64,000 nucleotides of DNA from Jilunia laotingensis (GTDB lineage Bacteria > Bacteroidota > Bacteroidia > Bacteroidales > Bacteroidaceae): contig NZ_JACRTF010000001.1 in the NCBI RefSeq assembly GCF_014385165.1, forward strand, positions 3,410,001-3,474,000. The letters are read 5' to 3'. Below the pieces are notes generated by a model. That model saw only the letters and a program-made list of their open reading frames with translations. It was not told where the DNA came from and did no database searches. Each line of letters begins with the position of its first letter. The stretch's first letter is position 1. Below, in pieces: positions 34,816 through 43,661 of this stretch. A program made the position numbers and the translations under genes.

Positions 34816-37353
34816 TTATTTTTCTTGTTGTCCGCTGATTACTTCATTGAATGTTTTAGTGTAATCGGTGTTTAATATGGTTTTGTATTCGTTACAGAAT
34901 GCGTCAAAGGCAGCTTTAGCCAATCCGGTTCTTCCATTCTTATACAGTGCCTGACATTTTAGTATTAATGCATATTCATCAGTTTTATCATGAGCGAACA
35001 TGATGTTTGCTATTTGTATCAATAGTTCGTTGTTCTTTCTTATGAATTCCTGATTAGATAATTTTATGGAGATGTCTAATATGGAATTGGAATAATCGGA
35101 TTTGAATCGGTCCAGCCAATCGGTTTGTACATAGGGTAATAATTGTCCGGCTAATAGATTTAGCGGGAAATTGTGAATCTCCTGTGCCGTGATCGAATGA
35201 CCGTTTTTTATCTGATTTATGAATTTGCATACTTCCACATAATCACAATATGTCTGAGTAAATTTGATAGACCAATAAGTGCTTTCTTTCACTAATTCGA
35301 TTCCATCCAGTTGTTCCAGTAGCAGTTTTAACTTTCTGATATTTACCCGTCTGTTGTTTTGGGCACTTTCATCTTCCTTGTCAAACCATAAAAGCTCTCT
35401 TAAGGTTACATTGGATATTCCTTTGTGATTACTTTCACTGTACAAAATTATTAGGATAATCAACTGTTTCAGTATGGGAGTAAACGATTTGGTTATATCC
35501 TTTCCATCACGATCCCACACCTGAAATCCGTCTAAAAAGAGAATGGACGATTTCTTACGTGGAGTCGGAGGGGTTGTTTCGTCCGGAATGAGTACTGGAC
35601 TAGTCATTTTCTCTACGTTTTTTGTTAAGTGTTTATTAGGTTGCTTTTTCTTTCTAAAATAAAAATATCCTCCAAGCACCCCACATCCCATCAGTATGAG
35701 GAATAGATAGAATAAATAAGAAGAATCAGCCTCTTCCTGCAAGGTGTCTTTTATGTCTAGAGGTGGATAGGCTAATGAATATATATTTATATCAGACTCA
35801 TTTTCATGATTGTAATTGGTAACAGCGTATAGTTGAGATTGTATGGAATCATAGAAGAGCGTGCAGAATGAGTTCACATCGTTAAAAGTGAAAGGAATTG
35901 TATCTGCATAATTGGTTGAGTTTCCATTATCTAGATCGAATGACTTTAAGAGAATGTAACTGTTCGAACAGTCGTTCGGAAAACATAATGCATAGAATTT
36001 ATTATTCTTTTCATCTACAATGATGTTATTTCCAACTACGTAATTATCATTGTTTTCATTCTCGATACTCCACAACTTCTGTGTTTTAAAGTTTTGTGTA
36101 TCTATTGAATATAAGTCATAATAGTTGATGATACCTAGCTCTTGTTTACCTTGCGGGTTTCCGCATCCTCCAAAGAGGAGTATCGTATTTTTGTTTTTGA
36201 ATCCGGCACCGCTGAGATAGCGGGGAAAAATTTCTCCTTCATAAGAAACTGGTTGCCAATTGTCATCCAACCGTTGTTTTTTAAGTATTTTATTTTTATA
36301 CTGATAATTACCATAGCCTCCGAAAATATACAGGCATGAATCGAAAGAGGAAATAAATGCATTATGTTGGGAATAATCCGGATTTTTAATTTCCGGATCA
36401 TTATTCGACCAGGATTGATTGGCAAAATTGAAAAGAGATAAGTTCTTATGTTTATCGAAATCATACGACCATAGTTCATGATAATATGGATTGTATATGG
36501 TCTGATTATTTTTTTCTATATAAGGTACTCCCTGTATCGGATAGATCGTATCCGCTTTGTTTTCCGTAGTGGAGTACCAAAGAATAAATGAACTGTTAGA
36601 GAAAAATATCTTATTATCTGAGGTCAGTACTTGGCAAATTTGTGTATAAATAGGTAATTTGAATGATTCTATTTTATTCCATTTAATATGTTTATTTATT
36701 TCCCATGTAGGATTAGTTACTGTGGCTGGAATACTATGCAAACTGTCCAAGCTGGCAAATTCCGAGTGTTTGCTTAGTGGCCAGTACGCTACGGTCTTTC
36801 CTTCTTCATTAGTGATTTTTATATTACGGATACTCATCGGTGGAACATCCGAAGCATGGAATCCGGGTTGTACGGAATAACCGAAATTGAACTTCACATT
36901 TTTAAGAGTAATAGGGGTGAAGTTCTCTTTGAGCGATTGATCATTAAAAGAAATTTGTACGCAGTTCGGTTGTATGTGACATTGAATATGTGCCCATGTA
37001 TTCAGGAGATAATCTTCAAGCTGTTCATTTTGAAAGGTCAGATATATATTATTTCCTTCAATAAGGTTTAATGAGCGTTTCATTGGAGAGAAATTGGCAA
37101 TCAGGTCAAAACTTCTTTCTTTATTGATGATAATACGGAAGATATATCCGTAATTATGTAATTCCGGTCTTAATTTGATATCAAAATCTAATATGAAACC
37201 ATTGCCTGCATCAAATTGAGGCGATGCTTCCAGAGATGTTCTCTTTTCTTTGATGGCTGTATGAGATGCAAAATACAAACCAGATGAAATATTTTGTGAT
37301 CCTATAAAACACGATTGTAAGATTAAGAATAGGAAAAAAATGTTTTTTCGCAT
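34816..37353 (-). CDS. Transmembrane one-component regulator: lectin/Kelch sensor, TM, winged helix-BTAD
   Basis: An 845-residue protein with an unusual layout. Signal peptide is about 1-20. A concanavalin/LamG-like beta-sandwich (about 35-185) is followed by a Kelch-like propeller (about 235-530, with LYIFGGYGN and ILLFGGCGN). One TM helix is at about 546-566, followed by RKKKQ, placing the rest in the cytoplasm. Then an OmpR/SARP-type winged helix (about 603-700, with ILFLDGFQVWDRDGKDIT and NNRRVNIRKLKLLLEQLDG) and a helical BTAD-like region (703-845). There are no kinase or receiver domains. Divergent from the polysaccharide-utilisation genes, it probably senses glycan in the periplasm and activates them directly. 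ATG 37353 follows the promoter at 37378-37408. Confidence 0.82.
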   Translation of the reverse strand: MRKNIFFLFLILQSCFIGSQNISSGLYFASHTAIKEKRTSLEASPQFDAGNGFILDFDIKLRPELHNYGYIFRIIINKERSFDLIANFSPMKRSLNLIEGNNIYLTFQNEQLEDYLLNTWAHIQCHIQPNCVQISFNDQSLKENFTPITLKNVKFNFGYSVQPGFHASDVPPMSIRNIKITNEEGKTVAYWPLSKHSEFASLDSLHSIPATVTNPTWEINKHIKWNKIESFKLPIYTQICQVLTSDNKIFFSNSSFILWYSTTENKADTIYPIQGVPYIEKNNQTIYNPYYHELWSYDFDKHKNLSLFNFANQSWSNNDPEIKNPDYSQHNAFISSFDSCLYIFGGYGNYQYKNKILKKQRLDDNWQPVSYEGEIFPRYLSGAGFKNKNTILLFGGCGNPQGKQELGIINYYDLYSIDTQNFKTQKLWSIENENNDNYVVGNNIIVDEKNNKFYALCFPNDCSNSYILLKSFDLDNGNSTNYADTIPFTFNDVNSFCTLFYDSIQSQLYAVTNYNHENESDINIYSLAYPPLDIKDTLQEEADSSYLFYLFLILMGCGVLGGYFYFRKKKQPNKHLTKNVEKMTSPVLIPDETTPPTPRKKSSILFLDGFQVWDRDGKDITKSFTPILKQLIILIILYSESNHKGISNVTLRELLWFDKEDESAQNNRRVNIRKLKLLLEQLDGIELVKESTYWSIKFTQTYCDYVEVCKFINQIKNGHSITAQEIHNFPLNLLAGQLLPYVQTDWLDRFKSDYSNSILDISIKLSNQEFIRKNNELLIQIANIMFAHDKTDEYALILKCQALYKNGRTGLAKAAFDAFCNEYKTILNTDYTKTFNEVISGQQEK

Positions 37354-37377
37354 AATATTGGGCGTGGTTATTTCATG

Positions 37378-37408
37378 CAAAGGTAATATGGTTTATGAAA
37401 TATGCAAA
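37378..37408 (-). promoter_or_regulatory. Promoter of the transmembrane regulator gene
   Basis: On the minus strand -33 TTTG (37408-37405), a 19-nt spacer and -7 TACCTTTG (37385-37378). Transcription would start near 37371, excluding the longer in-frame start at 37380. Confidence 0.75.
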
Positions 37409-37501
37409 GAAAAAAAATATAAATTTAAGTGACAGGTGATTAGGTGTCGAAAATTAATATTTTATTAATGATTTAGGCTTTGATATGTTTTCCTATTGCT
37501 T

Positions 37502-37551
37502 TTTGTTAATGATTTATTAATGCTTTTGTTTACGTCTCATGTCTATTTTTG
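37502..37551 (+). promoter_or_regulatory. Activator-type promoter A of the polysaccharide locus
   Basis: Direct repeats TTTGTTAATG (37502-37511) and TTTATTAATG (37513-37522) are spaced 11 bp apart. CTTTTGTT follows, and a -7 box TATTTTTG (37544-37551) starts 21 nt after the second repeat. No TTG stands at the normal -33 distance, so the repeats replace it. An additional TTTATTAATG lies at 37461-37470. The same module recurs at 41205-41254. Confidence 0.75.
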
Positions 37552-37581
37552 TTATGAATTAATCATATAAATAAGAAGAAC

Positions 37582-38616
37582 ATGAAATTATTGATTGCTT
37601 TATTAAGTTTTACGCTTTTAACGGCTTGTGAACACATAAAAGAGGAGAGTAGTGGAAATCCTGCCATTGAAGGATGGTATGCAGATCCCGAAGGAGTTGT
37701 ATTTAACAATGAATTCTGGATTTACACGACTTTGTCTGATTTATCTCCGGAAGTAAAAGAAAATGCTCCCGAATTGAAGAAAAAAACAAGGGCGGTGCAT
37801 CAAATTTATAATGTTCAGACTTATTTGGATGCTTTTTCTTCCAAAGATTTGGTACACTGGACTAAACATCCTAAAGTTTTATCTATCGAAAACATAAAAT
37901 GGCTTGAATTTGCTTTGTGGGCACCTGCGATTATCAAAGCGAATGGAAAATATTATTTGTTTTTCGGAGGTAATGATATACAGAATGATAATCAATGTGG
38001 AGGAATTGGTGTGGCGATCGCTGATAATCCTGCCGGACCTTTTAAAGATGCTTTAGGAAAACCGTTGATTGATAAAATTATAAATGGTGCCCAACCCATC
38101 GATCAGTTTGTTTTTCGGGATGATGACGGTAGTTATTATATGTATTATGGAGGATGGCATCATTGCAATATGGTGAAATTAAGTCCTGATTTATTGAGAA
38201 TTGTTCCTTTTGAAGACGGTACATACTATAAATCCGTTACCCCGGAAAATTATGTTGAAGGACCGTTTATGTTAAAACGCAATGGAAAATATTATTTCAT
38301 GTGGTCGGAAGGTAGTTGGGGAGGTGCGGATTATAGTGTGGCATATGCTATTGCCGATTCTCCATATGGCCCATTTGATCGGGTCGGGAAGATTCTTCAG
38401 CAAGATGATAAAATTGCTACAGGTGCAGGACATCATTCCGTCATACAAATTCCGGGAAAAGATGAATGGTATATTGTCTACCACCGCCGTCCGTTGGGAG
38501 ATACAGACCAAAATCATAGGCAGGTTTGCATAGATAAGATGTACTTTGACGAAAATGGGTATATAAAACCTGTAAAAATGACATTTGAGGGAGTGAAAGC
38601 AATTGAAATTGACTAA
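37582..38616 (+). CDS. GH43-like glycosidase lipoprotein
   Basis: A 344-residue lipoprotein (LLTACE) with a single five-bladed GH43-type propeller. The likely general base is Asp in WYADPEG, the second Asp in IDQFVFRDDDG, and the acid Glu in YVEGPFMLKRNGKYY. Family members remove arabinose, xylose or galactose side chains. It is probably exposed on the cell surface or periplasm through its lipid anchor. It is the first gene of the locus behind promoter A and is followed 19 nt later by a GxGYxYP gene. The exact linkage cleaved is unknown. Confidence 0.87.
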   Translation: MKLLIALLSFTLLTACEHIKEESSGNPAIEGWYADPEGVVFNNEFWIYTTLSDLSPEVKENAPELKKKTRAVHQIYNVQTYLDAFSSKDLVHWTKHPKVLSIENIKWLEFALWAPAIIKANGKYYLFFGGNDIQNDNQCGGIGVAIADNPAGPFKDALGKPLIDKIINGAQPIDQFVFRDDDGSYYMYYGGWHHCNMVKLSPDLLRIVPFEDGTYYKSVTPENYVEGPFMLKRNGKYYFMWSEGSWGGADYSVAYAIADSPYGPFDRVGKILQQDDKIATGAGHHSVIQIPGKDEWYIVYHRRPLGDTDQNHRQVCIDKMYFDENGYIKPVKMTFEGVKAIEID

Positions 38617-38635
38617 TTCGGATATAATTATAAAT

Positions 38636-41149
38636 ATGAGAAATACAATTATCTGCGGAATCTGCATATTATGTTTTTGCTGTAATAAAGCTTTTGCTCA
38701 GGATAAAATTGGACTATACGATCTGCATTATACTTTACAAACGGATTTGGAAGATATCGGAGGACGTAATGTGACATGGGATGATGTACATTTGATTGCA
38801 GCTTTGCAAGGAATTGTTAACAGGGACAATCCACAATTATATATATTTGGAGTAGATCGTGATCAAATGGATATTGATAAGTATTGGTGGAATAAATATC
38901 GTAAAAAGGGAGAATGGCTTTACAGGAAAGAGACGATAACTTATGATTCGATTGAAGAATTGGTGGATGCCTATGCAAACTATATAGAGGGAATAGTAGT
39001 GTATGATGAAAATGTAGCTTCTACAAGCAATGTAGCTTCAGCTGTAGCAGGAGCGGAAAATCTTTTACCTATAAGATACGATACAGATAAGCAAAGTTTA
39101 TACACACGTTTAGTCTTAAATGGTCCTAAGTTGGATGTAAAGTGCTGGCTTATAAATAAGGACGGTACTTCTATGTTCACGGGTGAAGGTATAATTCCGG
39201 GGACTCAGCGGAAAAGTACAGGGTCTATCAAAAATGATCCCTATATCTGGTATATCGAAAATTATATGAAAAAGGGCAAGTGTAATACAGAATATGCTGC
39301 TTATTATTTGGATCAGTATTGGAAAAAGAATCCGTTTGCAGCAGTTCGCAACCATCATACCTTGTATAATCATGATTTCTTTATTAGTAAACGTGCTTTT
39401 TTCTTTGACTTGTCTCCATGGGGAGATGAACCGGCAACAGATGATCCCGAGCAGTCTGTAGGAACAGATTTGGCAACTCTCAAGGAGATGTTGTTATTGG
39501 CATATCAGCAGAATAAAGGTGATAAATTCTGTTATATAGGTGGTTTCCCTTCATGGGCTTTTAAATATACGAAACATGCAGGAGGTATTCATGACGATGT
39601 TCCGACGGAATGGGAGTTTTTACGCCTGATTAGTGCATATAATGCATTTAAAGATGCGGATGCAATCTCAATCGGAGCGTTGGCTAATGCATCGTTCTGG
39701 CAACATTTTCCTTTAGAGAAGGAATATCCTCAAAAATGGGTGACTCATCAGGAGTTAAAAGAAAAAGGATTATTGAAAAATGATGGGACAGTGGATATAA
39801 AAGGGAGAAACTTTTTAGTGTTTTATGTCGGTGATTATGATGCTTCATCATGGGTGAGCCAATGTACCCCTTTTATTTGGGATAATCCTAATAGAGGGAA
39901 AGTGCCAATGATGTGGGCTATAAGTCCAGTATTGCAAGAACGGGTACCTCATGTGTTACATAACTTTAGAAAGACTGCTACTAAGAATGATTATTTTGTA
40001 AGTGCTGACAATGGAGCAGGTTATTTAAGTCCTGGAATGCTTCAGGAGCCTCGTGGTATTTCCGGTTTATCTTCTGGATTGCAGGCATGGTCAAACCATT
40101 GTAAACCATATTATAAACGATGGGGATTAAGTATTACGGGATTTATTGTTGACGGGTATGCTCCGGCATTGAACCGGGAAGGTATGGAATGTTATTATTC
40201 GTTTAGTTCCAATGGAGTTGTACCCCAGCATTTGCCTTCTGATGCAACCTTATTTGCAGATATGCCCTTATTACGTGCCGATTATGATGTGAATGATATA
40301 AATCCGGAAGATGCAGCAAAAACGATAGTGAACCGGATAAAGGAAAGAAAAGGAATTCCATTCCACTGGTTTAGAAATATTTTGAAAGATCCGACATGGT
40401 ATTTGCAGGTAGTGGAGGAGTTGAAAAAGTTAGATGAAAAGATCTGCTTATTGGATGCTCCGTCTTTTTTTGAACTTTTGCGTATTTATTTGGATAATAA
40501 TATTCCTTTTGCCGGTGGAACGGGAACTGAGGAAGATCCTTTTTTGATTTCGACCCCTCAACAATTTGATTGTATACGAAATTACAGGAACCAATGTTTC
40601 CGTTTAATGAATGATATTGATTTTTCGGGATATGTTCGTGAAGATGGAAGCGGATGGTGGCCGTTGGGAGAGTGGGGGAATGGTGAACGTGCGATAGAGC
40701 GCTTTAATGGAATTTTTGATGGGAATGGTTACTCGGTTACGAATTTGCATATAGAGATGAAAGCGCATGATCTTAGCATATTCGGAGTAGTTGAAAATGC
40801 TGAAATTAAGAATTTGAAGGTTGAAAATTGTGTCATCATTGGTGAAGGGCGTTTGGGAGTTTTAAGCGGAGCCACATTTTCTTCTAAAATAGAAAATGTT
40901 TCTATCATTAATAGTCGATGCGAGAATAGATTGTCCGATCATGGCTCTAATGCCGGAGGATTGACCGGTCCCCTCTATCAATCAGTGATAGAAAATTGTC
41001 TTGTAAAAGGGGGATATGTTTTTGCGAAAGATTGCGTAGGAGGTATATCCAGTTCAATGAGTTCAGATAGTCAGATTATAAATAGTTATTCAGATTGTGA
41101 TATAGAAGGAACATCCAATGTCGGTGGAATCGTTGGAAAAGTAAATTAA
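38636..41149 (+). CDS. GxGYxYP-family protein with C-terminal GLUG module
   Basis: A secreted 837-residue protein. Signal peptide is about 1-21. The GxGYxYP N-terminal and C-terminal domains span about 25-620, with the signature here as NGAGYLSP at 459-466. The family is uncharacterised and is thought to include glycan-active enzymes because it accompanies SusC/D genes. Residues about 625-837 form GLUG-type beta-helix repeats (GGTGTEEDPFLISTPQQF, GIFDGNGYSVTNL, NAGGLTGP), strongly similar to the separate protein at 43662-44966. ATG 38636 is chosen over an upstream TTG. It is a paralogue of the gene at 54029-55927, which lacks the GLUG module. Confidence 0.85.
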   Translation: MRNTIICGICILCFCCNKAFAQDKIGLYDLHYTLQTDLEDIGGRNVTWDDVHLIAALQGIVNRDNPQLYIFGVDRDQMDIDKYWWNKYRKKGEWLYRKETITYDSIEELVDAYANYIEGIVVYDENVASTSNVASAVAGAENLLPIRYDTDKQSLYTRLVLNGPKLDVKCWLINKDGTSMFTGEGIIPGTQRKSTGSIKNDPYIWYIENYMKKGKCNTEYAAYYLDQYWKKNPFAAVRNHHTLYNHDFFISKRAFFFDLSPWGDEPATDDPEQSVGTDLATLKEMLLLAYQQNKGDKFCYIGGFPSWAFKYTKHAGGIHDDVPTEWEFLRLISAYNAFKDADAISIGALANASFWQHFPLEKEYPQKWVTHQELKEKGLLKNDGTVDIKGRNFLVFYVGDYDASSWVSQCTPFIWDNPNRGKVPMMWAISPVLQERVPHVLHNFRKTATKNDYFVSADNGAGYLSPGMLQEPRGISGLSSGLQAWSNHCKPYYKRWGLSITGFIVDGYAPALNREGMECYYSFSSNGVVPQHLPSDATLFADMPLLRADYDVNDINPEDAAKTIVNRIKERKGIPFHWFRNILKDPTWYLQVVEELKKLDEKICLLDAPSFFELLRIYLDNNIPFAGGTGTEEDPFLISTPQQFDCIRNYRNQCFRLMNDIDFSGYVREDGSGWWPLGEWGNGERAIERFNGIFDGNGYSVTNLHIEMKAHDLSIFGVVENAEIKNLKVENCVIIGEGRLGVLSGATFSSKIENVSIINSRCENRLSDHGSNAGGLTGPLYQSVIENCLVKGGYVFAKDCVGGISSSMSSDSQIINSYSDCDIEGTSNVGGIVGKVN

Positions 41150-41204
41150 TACAATATTAATATGTTTAGTCGGTAAATGTGCTTTAAAAGTCTTTGTTTG
41201 GCCA

Positions 41205-41254
41205 TTTATTAATGTTTTATTAATGCTTTTGTTAACCATTGAAATGTACTTTTG
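41205..41254 (+). promoter_or_regulatory. Activator-type promoter B of the polysaccharide locus
   Basis: Direct repeats TTTATTAATG at 41205-41214 and 41216-41225 (11-bp spacing) are followed by CTTTTGTT. The -7 box TACTTTTG (41247-41254) starts 21 nt after the second repeat. Geometry and sequence match promoter A at 37502-37551. A leader of about 110 nt follows before the GH92 gene. Confidence 0.75.
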
Positions 41255-41371
41255 CCTCAAACAAAAATAAAATAGTCGTGATGAAAAATGATTTTATAAT
41301 AATAGCTAGGTCTGTTTGGTAGCACCCTGTAAAGAGACAGAATAAATAATGACGAATAATAAAAAACACTG

Positions 41372-43630
41372 ATGAGATTACAAAAGTTAATATTAATAAG
41401 CTCTTCCGTATTGATTTTCGGATGCAATAGTATGAATGAGTCGTTCATGACTGAAAAGCCGGTGTCTTATGTCGATCCCTTTATCGGCACCGGAGGGCAT
41501 GGTCATACTTTTTTAGGAGTGACTACTCCGTTTGGTGCAGTTCAGATTGGACCGAATAATATAAATAAAGGTTGGGATTGGTGTTCAGGATATCATTATT
41601 CCGATTCGATTTTAATAGGTTTTTCTCATTTACATCTCAATGGCACCGGTTGCAGTGACACAGGCGATTTGTTATTTATGCCCTATACCGGAAAAGAGGA
41701 AACACAGCCAGGGACACAGGAAAATCCTTTGTCCGGCTATGCTTCCCGTTATACTAAGGATCTTGAAAAAGCATTGCCAGGTTATTATGAAGTTATATTG
41801 AAATCCCATCAAGTGAAAGTTGAATTAACTGCTTCGGACAGAGTTGCGTTTCATCGGTATACTTTTCCTGAAAATGTTGAAAAGCATGTAATGATAAATC
41901 TGAAAGATGCAAATGGGGATGATCGCCCGACGGATACCTATTTGGAACAAGTAAATGACAGTGTTGTCAGAGGCTATCGTTATTCTAGCGGATGGTCAAA
42001 GAAACAGCAGATTTATTTTGCGGCTGTTTTTTCACAACCAGTGCATTTGACGTTATATCATGATTCGATAGCTGTACCGGGACATGCCTTACAGGGAGTA
42101 GATGTGAAAGGTAATGTAAACGTTGCCGAGTCTGTTAAAGAGCTTTCTGTCAAAGTAGGTATTTCACCTGTAAGCATGGAAAATGCCGCAGCTAACATCC
42201 AATACGAGATTAAAGATTGGAATTTTGAGAGAGTGGTAGATGAAGCAACCGCCAAATGGAATGCAGAATTGTCAAAGTTATTGGTTGAAACTTCCGATAC
42301 TGTCGCAAAACGTATTTTTTATACAGCTTTATATCATGCTTTTATGCAACCGATCACTTTTAATGATTATAATGGTGAATATCGGGGAACTGATAAGAAT
42401 GTGTATGGTGATCCGGGTTTTGTCAATTATACTGTGTTTTCGTTGTGGGATACATACCGTGCGGCACATCCATTATATACATTGGTACAACCCGAGCGTG
42501 TTCCCGATTTTATCAATTCTATGTTGGCTATTAACGAACAGCAAGGGCGTTTGCCAGTATGGCATTTGTATGGTTCGGATACTAATGAAATGATTGGTAT
42601 CCAGTCGGTTCCAGTAATTGCGGATGCGATTCTTAAAGATATCAAAGGCTTCAATTATGAACGTGCTTATCTGGCTATCAAAAATTCAATGATGTCCGAT
42701 TATAAAGGTCTCTCATATGTGACCGGAAAGGAGTACATTCCGGCTGATTTAGAGAATGAATCAGTTGCTAAAGGTTTGGAATATGCTATTGCTGACTGGG
42801 GAGTTGCTCAGGTTGCAAAAAAGTTGGATAAATCGGAAGATTATCGGTACTTCTCGGAAAGAGCTTTAGCTTACCATAAATATTGGGATAAAGATACTCA
42901 TTTCTTTAGAGGGAGAAACTCAGACGGTTCGTGGTTGACCCCCTTTGATCCGGTTCGTTCGACTCATCGGAATGATGCTTATTGTGAAGGTAACGCTTGG
43001 CAATATACATGGTTAGTACCTCATGATGTGGAAGGGCTTATTTCATTATTTGGTAGTGAAAATGCTTTTGTGGAGAAATTGGATAGTTTATTCTTGGTCA
43101 ATGAGGACTTGGGTAATGATGCTTCACCGGATATTTCCGGTTTAATAGGGCAATATGCTCATGGGAACGAACCCGGACATCATACGGCCTATCTATATGC
43201 GTATGTGGGTGAGCAATGGAAAACAGCAGAAAAAGTAGATTATATACTTTCGAACATGTACAGTGCATTGCCGGATGGATTACAGGGAAATGAAGATTGT
43301 GGTCAAATGTCTTCTTGGTATGTATTTTCTTCATTGGGCTTTTATCCGGTCAATCCTTCCAATGGTGTGTATGTATTTGGCAGGCCGATTTTTGATAAAG
43401 TTGTTTTAGATTTGCCCGATGGTAAGGCGTTTGAGATATGTACAGTCAATAATTCAAAGGAGAATAAATATATCCAGTCTGCCGAATTGAACGGGCAGGA
43501 ATATTTGAAATCTTATATTACGCATGCTGATATAATGAATGGTGGTACATTGGTATTTATAATGGGAGACAAACCGAATAAAAAATTTGGATGGGATATG
43601 AGTTGCCGTCCGAAATCTATAAAAAACTAA
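41372..43630 (+). CDS. GH92 exo-alpha-mannosidase lipoprotein
   Basis: A 752-residue lipoprotein (LIFGCNS) of family GH92. The N-terminal beta-sandwich begins VSYVDPFIGTGGHGHTF. The (alpha/alpha)6 barrel contains WHLYGSDTNEMIG and the conserved HGNEPGHH at 597-604. GH92 enzymes are calcium-dependent exo-acting alpha-mannosidases that trim alpha-1,2, 1,3, 1,4 or 1,6 mannose from N-glycans or yeast mannan. It is the first gene of the second transcription unit of the locus. Its start overlaps the TGA of a 7-codon upstream frame, so coupled translation is possible. Confidence 0.93.
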   Translation: MRLQKLILISSSVLIFGCNSMNESFMTEKPVSYVDPFIGTGGHGHTFLGVTTPFGAVQIGPNNINKGWDWCSGYHYSDSILIGFSHLHLNGTGCSDTGDLLFMPYTGKEETQPGTQENPLSGYASRYTKDLEKALPGYYEVILKSHQVKVELTASDRVAFHRYTFPENVEKHVMINLKDANGDDRPTDTYLEQVNDSVVRGYRYSSGWSKKQQIYFAAVFSQPVHLTLYHDSIAVPGHALQGVDVKGNVNVAESVKELSVKVGISPVSMENAAANIQYEIKDWNFERVVDEATAKWNAELSKLLVETSDTVAKRIFYTALYHAFMQPITFNDYNGEYRGTDKNVYGDPGFVNYTVFSLWDTYRAAHPLYTLVQPERVPDFINSMLAINEQQGRLPVWHLYGSDTNEMIGIQSVPVIADAILKDIKGFNYERAYLAIKNSMMSDYKGLSYVTGKEYIPADLENESVAKGLEYAIADWGVAQVAKKLDKSEDYRYFSERALAYHKYWDKDTHFFRGRNSDGSWLTPFDPVRSTHRNDAYCEGNAWQYTWLVPHDVEGLISLFGSENAFVEKLDSLFLVNEDLGNDASPDISGLIGQYAHGNEPGHHTAYLYAYVGEQWKTAEKVDYILSNMYSALPDGLQGNEDCGQMSSWYVFSSLGFYPVNPSNGVYVFGRPIFDKVVLDLPDGKAFEICTVNNSKENKYIQSAELNGQEYLKSYITHADIMNGGTLVFIMGDKPNKKFGWDMSCRPKSIKN

Positions 43631-43661
43631 TTATATTATTAACTATTAAAACTTTAGTATT

